Below the pieces are notes generated by a model, which was not told the origin of the DNA, ran no database searches, and was given only the letters and a program-made list of their open reading frames with translations. Positions 55,901-64,000 of a stretch of 64,000 bases of DNA are shown in pieces. The stretch lies in contig CANTFL010001187.1 in NCBI GenBank assembly GCA_947650285.1, forward strand, positions 248,001-312,000, given 5' to 3'. The stretch comes from Hyaloperonospora brassicae (taxonomy: Eukaryota; Oomycota; Peronosporomycetes; Peronosporales; Peronosporaceae). A program made the position numbers and the translations under genes. The first letter of the stretch is position 1. Every line of letters begins with the position of its first letter.

Positions 55901-57568
55901 ATCTCGGTCGTGAAAAGACCTACGGCTCAGTTAGCCTATGCTATTGGTGGCCCAAACTATACAAATGGGTGAGCACATATGTGCGTACGTGAAAAACGTG
56001 TCAACGGGTGAAACCATCACCTCACCCGGCCGCGCCACTGGCTATTTTGCCTAACTCCAAAGGGTGTTAAGAGTCCATCAGTATGGACTTCCTTTTCGGA
56101 TTACCGAAGGATTCGTATGGAAATACGGGTATTGTGGTCTTTGTTGACCGTTTGAGCAAGATGGCTCATTTAGCAGCGGTGCCACATCCCATTGACGGTG
56201 AAGGTAAAGCTTCGCTATTTATCCATCGAGTGTTTCGACAACACGGTTTGCCGTTGGCAATTGTCTCTGATAGAGGTCCTCAATTCACTGGGAAGTTTAG
56301 GAAGTCCATCTTAAGGTGCTCGGCACACGATTGGACATGTCCACAGCGAATCATCCGTAGACTGATGGGTAAACCGAGCGATTGAATTGCATCATCGGTG
56401 ATATCTTGCGCAGTGTTTGCCATGAAGCGCCAAAGCGTTGGAGTTCGATGCTCCCTGTCGTTGAGTTTGCGTTGAATAACGCCGTGCATGCCTCCACCGG
56501 CTATACACCGTTTTCTGATAATGGTCTCACACACCCTCGCGTTCCGTTAACGCTACCACTGCGTGGTTCAGGGCTTGGTGGGGGAGGAGTTACCGAGAGG
56601 CTTGCTGATAACAGCCCTTCTACTGTTCAAAAACAGGTAAGCGATTTTCTCGCAACGCGATTCAATGTATTACGCCATGTGCGTGACGCACTGCCTGATA
56701 GCCAAGACAAGCAGAAGGAACAAGCTGATGCTAAAGACAGAAGTTGTATTGATCGTTATGAGGTCGGATAACAAGTTCTACTCAATGCTATAAACCTACC
56801 TACAAATGTAGTGTCTGCTGTCTTCAAGACAGAGTTGCGCCCGCGCTTCATTGGACCATTCACGGTCGTCGCCAAGAGGGTCTTGCGTATACGCTCACCC
56901 TTCCGCGCAAACTGCGCACTTCCACCCCCGTATTCTACGTTGGTTTGCTTAAGCCGCATCGGGATCCGTCCCACATGAACTTGGAGGCGCTTGCGCCGGG
57001 TAGGTTGGCCTTGCCATCGGTTGCTGAATCCGTATCACGAGGTCAAGCTGAGCCTTTATCCGGGCTTGGCCCAACTCCAACGCCTGGACACGGGCTCGCA
57101 CCGCGTCAAACGCACTCTGGGTCTTACCCAATGTCTCACGGAGACCACTCATCTCGAGAAGCATCTTCTCATGCTCCTCCATCGGTATACCGACCACCTC
57201 CGACGCTGCTCGATGATCAAGGGAACCGCCAGTTCCATGTGGAGCGACTCCTGAAACGACGTCGTCGTCAGGGTCAGTACCAGTATCTGATGAAGTGGCG
57301 AGGGTACCCGGAGTCGGAGAACTCGTGGGAGTTTGAGACACCCCTTCGGCAGGATTGGCCATACGCCGTTGATGTTTTTGAACATCGTGGAAGGGGTCAT
57401 CTCTCGACCGAGAGCGCTTCTCGCAATAGTGGTGGAGACAGCTGGGTAGTTGGGTCCCGCTTGACCAACACTCACATCAATCGGAACAGCCGGAGCATAG
57501 CGTGTGCGAGTTCGCAACTGGCTTCTGGCCTTAAGCTTGGCGTAATCGTACCGAAGCTTTCGTTCTAG
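52940..57568 (+). pseudogene. pol: E3 pol: protease, RT, RNase H, integrase, chromodomain
   Basis: Protease with DSGA at about 53000, RT over 54090-54944 (YFDD at about 54784), RNase H over 55129-55620, integrase over about 55800-56700, and chromodomain at about 57222-57345 (YLMKWRGYPESENSWEF). The integrase zinc finger has TGA at about 55990 where the first Cys is expected, and frame changes occur near 54,945, 55,100, 56,360 and 56,900. Confidence 0.82.
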
Positions 57569-58249
57569 ACGATCATCTGCCACATCGTCACTTGCTCTGA
57601 GAGCTAACACGCTGCTGAGGTGTCGTTTCCGATTCACCCATCAAACAAAAGCGTTGTCTTCTTCCTCCTGAGATTTGCCTGCGAATAAGAGGATGGTTAT
57701 ACCCTTCATCGGTGGAACCGGTGCACCCCGTGCTTGCGTGTCAAGTCGCAACTTGTATTGACCTTGAGTCGTCAAGTGGGGTTGCAGGTACCTCTCACGA
57801 AGTGCCTGTCGACTCACCACCTCATCAGAAGATGTAGGCTCAGCGCCAATGGCCCACGTTACCAAAGAACGACCTGTCGTTTGGCGTATACGCTCTTCCA
57901 CATTGAGTGGTGTGAACAGATAGCCACCACGACCCTCAAGGGTTGCAGCAATCTTCATACGGCGCTGAGCGCTCTCCTCTCGTTGGATAGCCAACTCTTG
58001 TTGCTCATCGAGCGGATTAGTGATGATGGCATAGCCCACGATAAGTGTTTGATGCGGCGCCGATGGCGCGTTGGCTTCGCCACGCTCGGCAAATGGGTTT
58101 GGTGCAATATGAGGCGCTGCCTCTTGCACTGGTGCGTCGTACATTGTCCTCTCGTCACCATGGCTATCGGTTTCGCTACCATAATCCACATCCACATCGA
58201 TGCCGAGGTAAGACGAGAGAGTCGAGGACTCATGGGGTGGTGATGCCAT
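56949..58249 (-). pseudogene. E3 antisense gene
   Basis: The ATG at 58249 lies 109 bp inside the 3' LTR. 202 codons run to TGA at 57641, and the same frame continues open to 57149. A second minus frame (56949-57362) gives a coiled-coil segment (EEHEKMLLEMSGLRETLG ... RVQALELGQARI). The head is acidic (DVDVDYGSETDSHGD). After the TGA the pattern NRKRHLSS ... LERKL ... RTRTRYA faintly resembles the E1 middle (KQKRNKAS ... LKKLEA ... RTPTGARYR). Position, orientation and three-part build agree with E1 and E2; homology by eye is weak. Confidence 0.5.
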
Positions 58250-58357
58250 GGTGTTTTTTGTTTTGCCAACCGTAAGTTTGAAGCGCACACACACCGTCCT
58301 CTTCGAGGAAAGAATTCGATTGACGTTTTGTGGTAACGTCAGTCTGGTGGGGGAGGG

Positions 58358-58888
58358 TTCAACAGGATTACACGTCTACTGGTAGTCGACAATCGGTGTG
58401 GTGCACACAAATGATAGGATCCCCTATAAAGTAATATTATAACACAAGTATCAATTGTTGAAGGCTGATGTCTGTCAAACATTGATTACGAGATCTTTTA
58501 ATAGGTTTATTTAGGACATAAGTGAGTAGGTTAGTTACTTTGTTCTACGGTGTTCTTTTAGGTTAAAAGAAGAATATTTCAGTTCCCATTTTGATCAACA
58601 AAAGATACGTGTCTCTCTGAGGCGTCTTGCGATCGTAAGGAAGTAGCAACGCCTTATTAAGGCAGCTACTCCTTGTGCACTTAGTGCGTTTGATTCTTTG
58701 AATCGTTTGGTCCCCCTGGAACAGGGACCGTAAGCTCTTTGAGCTTGTTGCCTCTTTGATTCGGGTCCTTTGAACCACCCTTTAGCTCTCGTAGCTGTTG
58801 ACTCTTTGAGTCGGGTTCGTGGAACCAAAGTTACTCGTAAGAGCGTTAAGTCTTCCTCTGACTTAAGGATCTGTGTAGCTCCGCTACA
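58358..58888 (+). repeat. E3 3' LTR (531 bp)
   Basis: Almost identical to the 5' LTR except in its first 15 bases. It is preceded by the polypurine run GGTGGGGGAGGG and followed by the GCTAC duplication. Confidence 0.88.
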
Positions 58889-59130
58889 GCTACACTATGT
58901 TAGTTGCACGAGAGAAAAAAGTACTCACACGTCATTCAACGTTGGCCTGGCCTGAACAATCTTCAGGTCTTAATGAGAGGCTGGGAGATGGGCGGCGTTG
59001 CTATCAAATTGGACGCGGGAGATCAAGAAGTGTGAAAAGGGAGAAGATGAAGTACTTGGTACGCTTGCCGCCAGTATTGCCCCGCGCGAAGAGGTTGACG
59101 AGATGTTGATTGCGATCCCCCGAGGAAGCA
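58889..59130 (+). pseudogene. E4 first RNase H, right part, and linker
   Basis: This resumes the RNase H interrupted at 51188 (LVAREKKVLTRHSTLAWP). It is short and runs into a decayed linker before the second RNase H. Confidence 0.65.
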
Positions 59131-59149
59131 GCCAAAACATACCATAAGT

Positions 59150-59458
59150 ATGCCACCAACAACAGTGGAGGAAGGTGACAGTCCTTATCTGGTCAGTTTT
59201 GATGGATCGGCCCGAACCAAACGAAAAGTCGTGGAGTATAGTGCCATAGTGTGGAAACTCCCAGAATGGAAGATCTTGAATGTCGCAGCCGAATACGCAA
59301 CAGACCTGACAGTAAACGAATCCGAATATCGTGGCCTGCTACTAGGTTTCGATCTCCTGGCCGATCAGGCGCGGGAGCGCATCATCATTTGCGGTGATTC
59401 TAACTTAGTGGTCCGGCAGATGCGCGGAGAAATTGACTACAAGGCGCCCGGATTATAG
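59150..59458 (+). pseudogene. E4 second RNase H (archaeal-like type)
   Basis: About 102 open codons with the cellular/archaeal RNase HI pattern: FDGSAR with catalytic Asp, NESEYRGLLLGFDLL with Glu, and GDSNLVVRQMRGEI with Asp. It ends at TAG 59456-59458 where pol should continue. It is distinct from the retroviral-type RNase H of the same element. Confidence 0.75.
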
Positions 59459-59841
59459 TTGCTACGTCAAAAAGTTATGGAGACACTCCGGTCGTGGCCG
59501 ATCCACGAATTTTGACACATGAAGAGTAAATGAAATCAGAGTGATGACCGACTGGCAAGCAGCGCTTTACAACAATAGAAAGGCACGGCAATTGTATCCG
59601 ATCAAGATCGTCAGACTTTACATTCATTAAACAGGTTGGGCGAGTAATTAACACCCAAAAGTGTCGATCGGGTCGTGAAAAAATCTGCCGTTACTAGATC
59701 AGCCGTACGAAGACAACGGTCCCCTGAAGTGATGCAAGAGGAAGTCGTTCAGAGGATCAGAGTCGATAGTATCAGCAAGTACAGGGAGAAGAGAGTTGGA
59801 TTGCCAACCTAAAAGGATTCCTAATCGGAGACATAACGAAG

Positions 59842-60715
59842 TTGAGTATTGAAGAAGCAAAGTTATGTGCTGGGATCGGACCCGAATATGAAGTCGACGA
59901 AGTCGGACTACTGTTTTTCTGCCCACGATCGACGGAAGATCCAGATAGCTTCGTGGAATTGTTTCGTTTGGTGGTACCGGAACTACTGCAGCAAGATTTC
60001 CTGCATCATTATCATACAAGTCTGGAGGGCAGCCCAAGGTATTGGCAGAACATACCAGCAAATCCAATCCAAGTTCCACTGGAGAGGACTCTATCGGATT
60101 GTCCAGCGTTATGTAGGAGAAAGTGTTGATTGTAAGACGGGAAAAGGACAACCTACCCTGCGCGGCGAATCGCCGGGGAATGTCCAAAACACGTATCCAT
60201 TTCAGATAATTGTTATGGATCACATTCCATTGTTGCTGCGATCTTTCAAGGGAAACACTGAGTTGCTGCTGTGGGTAGATCTGTTCTCAGGGTACGTAAT
60301 CGCCAAAGCGAGTTCCTTTAGAACTGCTCAAACGATCGCAGAAAGCTACGAAGAGTGTGTGTTTCGAATATTTGAAGCCAGTGAAGCAATCCGCCATGAT
60401 CGAGAGCCAAGATTCATGTCCGATTTCTTCCGAGTGTTCAACCAGATCGCGGGGCAGAAAGAGCGTGCTACTATATCATATCCACCCCAAGCAAATGGAA
60501 CAGCAGAAAGAATGGTGCAGACCTTGACGAGAGCGTTGGATATGTACGTTACAGATACGGATCAAAAAGATTGGGACAAGTACGCAGAGAGGTTGACGTT
60601 CGCCATCAATACGGCACAGGATCGCGTACGAGGAGATTCGCCATTCTACCTAATCCACGGTTGGGACCCACGATCGACGCTGGAAGCGATTCTGCCTTTG
60701 GGAAGCACCAAATGA
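59842..60715 (+). pseudogene. E4 integrase
   Basis: The zinc-finger His pair (HHYHTSLEG) is in one frame and the core in another (59849-60715). The core has catalytic VMDHIP, HDREPRFMS and AERMVQTLTRAL motifs, so the D-D-E triad is visible. Confidence 0.8.
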
Positions 60716-61139
60716 CGGGACCAAGATCTAAGGATATGGCGTTTCCATATGCAATGTCATTCGTAGAGAGCGAGAGAAGCCGTTAACGATCGTCTACGGA
60801 TCGCAATCCAAGATCGTGCCGATCAACACAACACTGAGGACAGATCGCATGATATCGACGTTGGGTCGCAAGTGTCGCTCTATATGAATCGGGTGAAAGA
60901 AGGATATGCCCAAAATCTGACACATATGTGGCATGGACCATTTCGGTGAGGAAACTTTACGGGAGACATGCGGTACGGTTTTAGATCGCGGATACGCCGT
61001 ACCGACTATTCCCGTCGGTACATAAATCCAAGCTTAAGCGAGAAAACCTTCCCGGATCGGCCAAAATACAGTTGAACGTTAAAGAGGCGGATCGCTTGGA
61101 TTTTGACGAAGGTCTGCTGCTGGATAATATCTGGTAACG

Positions 61140-61378
61140 CACATTAGATGAAGATGAATTCGAAGTCGAGAAGATATTTGATGTGCGATCCGGTAAGCGT
61201 ACCCGTTTTGCCAGAGTGCAACGCCAGTATTTGGTGCAATGGCAGGGATAGGGCGATCCGACATGGATATACGAGGTAGACTTGAACTGTGGAATCTTGC
61301 TGCAAGAGTTCGATCGCGACCGAGTCAGCAAGAACCGCTTTGAGGTGATGCAATCACACGAAGAAGCGATGGACGAAT
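61140..61378 (+). pseudogene. E4 chromodomain
   Basis: EVEKIFDVRSGKR, then YLVQWQG, then a TAG (61249-61251) where a Tyr is usual, then DPTWIYEVDL: a chromodomain after the integrase. A tail rich in Glu/Arg ends at TAA 61378. Confidence 0.7.
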
Positions 61379-61656
61379 AAACGACGTGTCGTATTGGAAA
61401 TTGCCTGCACGAAGGTTGCAGAGGGTGAACAAGTGAAGGTTAGATTTAATGCGATCCAGGGTATTGAGGCCCGATCGCCGTGAGTAATTAGAAAAAACAA
61501 AGGAAAAAAATTCATGTGACGATCGACAAAGAAGAAACCGATGGAGATATCTTGGGCGATTAAACGAAATGACTGCCGGGTCGGTATGAACTACTTCGGA
61601 AAAAAACTATCGGACAAGCGATCGATCGACGACCCTGGGTGGCCCCCGATGCGTGA

Positions 61657-62296
61657 TCAAAACTGGTTGCGCCAAGGTTTAGCGGAATCTAGACGCGTCA
61701 GCGCTGAGATCAAGTTGGGTATGTTCTTCTGAGAATCTCCCAAACCTGGGTACCATGGCCGAATCTCGATCGGTGACGGGAGATGCATGAAGAACAGATC
61801 CAGGAACAGATCCAAATCGCAGTGTTCGTTGATCATTCCCTGAAGGATAAAGCGCAATACGGTTTTCCATCGGAACCAGGTCGCGATCGCCGCTGTTTGC
61901 GCTGCTGGTGAATCCGCGCCAGCTCCGGATCTCGTTCGCGTTGCTCGGCCGGTAAGTGAATGACGTGGGTTGCTTCCCATAGAGCCTGCCGGTGTCGATT
62001 TTCGAAGTCGCTGTGCACGGTCGCAGCTCAGAGAACCATCCATTCGCGAGGAAAGAAACGGTTGTAACTTGGCTCCGATAGCGATTCCAGGGTTCTTGCT
62101 TATACAGCGCCGACACTTGTGCAGAAGTGACCAAACGCGAAATCCACTCGGATTCGGGTGTCGCAGAGTCGGAAGAAGGAGATGTGGGAGTTGTGAATAC
62201 GAATCCCTTTGGCCGAGTAAAGTTCTCGAGCAGGATGCCCACGTTTGACTCCGCCACGCAAGTCAAACTTACACGTTTTGCCGACCACAGGTGCAC
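61657..62296 (-). other. Decayed minus-strand coding remnant A
   Basis: The 205-codon minus frame (61679-62296) and two overlapping minus frames (61833-62018, 61657-62043) alternately look protein-like (ENRHRQALWEATHVI, INEHCDLDLFLDLFF). This suggests one frameshifted gene on the minus strand just after E4 pol. No family recognised. Confidence 0.35.
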
Positions 62297-63010
62297 TTGG
62301 ACGTGGGATAGGGGTACCCGATCGCGGTAGCCATGAAACCTCTGATCTCAGGGTACCCGAGTTGGGTCCAAACGGTCGTATTTCGCTGCCGGAAGCAGGT
62401 CCTTCTCGGCCTTTCGCTCGTCTCTAGGCAGACTCAGTGATCCGTCGGAATCACTGGACGATTCGCCAAATAAGTCCACTTTTTAATGCCGGACGCGGCG
62501 CAGGCGGCCTCAGTCTACATATGACTGGATGCGATCCGGACTTAGAACTGGGGGGCGATCCGGACTTGGGATTCGGAAAATTCACGAGGATCGGAGCAGT
62601 GGTCGATCCTGGAGATGACGAGACGCTCTTAAGCAGTCCACGGCGCCGCGACGAAGATGGCGAATCGGACAGAAAAGCCAGCGTGTCTTCATCAGATGAT
62701 TCGAAGAGATCGGTCTCTTACAGAGACATATTACTGGCTGGTGACTTCTGCGTTTGCTTAGTTCCTGCCTCGGAATTAGATCTCGTTTTACCTGCGAGAC
62801 TATAAGTAGATCGTACCGGCCCAGTGGATCGCCCTTAAGAAGCCTGGGACTTGTCAGGTTGCGCCTGCCTAGAGGATCGCGCCGACTTAGTAGAATTTTC
62901 TTTGGATCCAGAAGGTTGCGTGGGTCGCATTGGTCCCTATATCAGGGATCTACCGGTGGATTTGACCGATGGGTAAGCCTCTGACTCCATTCCGGATCGC
63001 GCCACCTTTG
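62297..63010. other. GATC-rich region without a clear gene
   Basis: It holds a plus-strand frame (62437-62805) rich in Asp, Ser and Gly that has no recognisable domain. I see no LTR end. Confidence 0.35.
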
Positions 63011-63800
63011 CTACGCGGGACGCTTGGTCATGAGATCGGGGTCCCTGGACCTATATCGCTTGCGGGTTGGTGGGGTAGCAGAAGCAGCATCTATCACCCC
63101 CAGAGGAAGGTGGAGATCGTCAGAGCCCCACTGAACTAGGCGGGCCCGGATCGCGTCGCGATCACGGACTGCCGAAAGACATTTCTGCTTCCAGTCCAAC
63201 ATTTAATTTTAAAGGCGATCCACTTTGGTGTTTCGATCTGCCCGGTCCGATCTCAGTCGCCGCAGATTATATTCGACATGCTGGTGTTTTCGGAGGTGGT
63301 CCTTGTAGGCCTTGGACAATTCTACTAACGCCGGCGTGGCCACCTTAACCTTCTTGTTGGCCCGTTTGAAGAGTTTTTTACACTTGGCTGCCTTCTCCGT
63401 GGTGCTTTAGAGATCGCCGCCACAGATTTGCTCAGCGGTAGCCAGGCGCGAAGTCAAAGATTCCACTTGCTGTTGTGGTGAAGCCACTTCGCGCACCCGA
63501 CGAGCCTTCTCACGCTCCAGAGCTGCGCTGGCTTGAAAGATAGCGGTCTATATCATCCGGATCTCGTCATCGTGGCCCGAACGTCTTCCTAGTTCTTCTT
63601 GAAACTCATTCGTCTTCTGGATCATCGATTGGTAATCGCACCAGAGCCTCGTAAAGCGCTGCCGGAAGTAAGTCGCTAAGCTCAGTACCAAGTAGATGTA
63701 CAATCGCAGCTCCACCTGGAGCCGGTTGATCTTCAACTTCTGGCCACGCTACGCTTCTTCCAAGGCACGATAATCTGTCACAGCTGCTTCTTAAAGTTCC
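63011..63800 (-). pseudogene. Decayed minus-strand coiled-coil gene after E4
   Basis: One minus-strand frame can be followed from about 63,800 to 63,011 with about five stops. It is heptad-like and charged throughout: EAAVTDYRALEEA, LGRRSGHDDEIR, SAALEREKARRVREVAS, QQQVESLTSRLATAEQI, KLFKRANKKVKVA, KAYKDHLRKHQHVEYNLRRL. It ends in a basic tail (TRKRYRSRD). It seems to run off the right edge. Its place after a chromodomain and its orientation match the antisense genes of E1-E3. Whether it belongs to E4 is uncertain because no LTR is seen. Confidence 0.5.
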
Positions 63801-64000
63801 AGTTAGTGGTACAACGCCGCAATCTGGAAAAACACACTATCGCGATCCGCCAAAGATGGAGCACTCACCCGTGTCGACGGGAACAACGTACTTGATCCGT
63901 CAAAAGAGACCGACGGAGACAAGGGAGGAAGGATCGCTTGACCAGTTTTAAGAGGTAGCACCAGGAGGCGCGGGCGAATCGACCGGTGTAGACGAGGATA

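Larger units (their letters stand above)
51189..58888 (+). mobile_element. E3: Ty3/Gypsy chromodomain retrotransposon nested in E4
   Basis: A 7,700-bp element with two 531-bp LTRs and GCTAC duplicated at 51184-51188 and 58889-58893. It has the same layout as E1/E2 but is a distinct family, with different LTRs and zinc knuckle. Gag and pol have several frameshifts and stops. An antisense frame lies before the 3' LTR. Confidence 0.93.
45800..61380 (+). mobile_element. E4: old Ty3/Gypsy element with two RNase H domains, split by E3
   Basis: The order is gag, zinc knuckle, protease, RT, RNase H, (E3 inserted), second RNase H, integrase, chromodomain. The second RNase H is of the archaeal-like kind reported for some plant and oomycete Gypsy lineages (from memory, not checked). 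LTRs were not found; the ends given are those of recognisable sequence. It lacks the hairpin chain of E1/E2 and is more decayed. Confidence 0.8.

Noticed and set aside
62437..62805. A 122-codon plus-strand frame after E4
   Set aside because: Composition is low-complexity, no domain is visible, and minus-strand remnants surround it; not enough to call a gene.

Overview
The window looks like nuclear DNA of an oomycete, probably Peronosporales (Phytophthora or downy mildew type). Supporting signs are short introns with GTACGT/GTAAGT donors and CAG/TAG acceptors, compact intron-poor genes on both strands, a PX-AGC kinase, a mitochondrial-type methylcrotonyl-CoA carboxylase subunit, and chromodomain Ty3/Gypsy retrotransposons. 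Assignment below that level is not possible from sequence alone.

Positions 1-22,500 are a gene-dense block of seven genes: a CRAL-TRIO/PH lipid-binding protein (-), a PP1 catalytic subunit (-, 3 exons), a PX-AGC kinase (+, 2 exons), a one-carbon FolD enzyme (-), an uncharacterised acidic/Ser-rich protein (-), a large NRPS-like hydrolase-adenylation-carrier-reductase protein (+), and 3-methylcrotonyl-CoA carboxylase alpha (+, 3 exons). They do not form an operon or an obvious single pathway.

Positions 23,176-64,000 are almost wholly retrotransposon. There is a solo LTR with perfect target duplication (23,176-23,566); element E1 (23,719-31,705); element E2 (32,346-40,073, perfect CCAAA duplication); a further solo LTR (40,175-40,620); an AT-rich gene-free stretch (about 41-45 kb); and an old element E4 (about 45.8 to beyond 61.4 kb) with two RNase H domains, split by a complete younger element E3 (51,189-58,888, GCTAC duplication). 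All copies carry stops or frameshifts, so they look non-autonomous now.

Three things stand out in the mobile part. First, the internal regions and LTRs of E1 and E2 are built from an almost unbroken chain of short inverted repeats, one about every 35 bases, through coding and non-coding DNA; several stems differ between E1 and E2 by paired compensatory substitutions. Second, E1, E2 and E3 each carry an antisense reading frame starting 109-137 bp inside the 3' LTR, running back across the chromodomain end of pol and ending in a predicted coiled coil; a decayed antisense coiled-coil frame also follows E4. Third, E1 has a candidate -1 frameshift signal at the gag/pol junction. E1 also appears to be a recombinant of two insertions, and E1 and E2 share a nearly identical 1.2-kb pol tract that includes the same nonsense codon.
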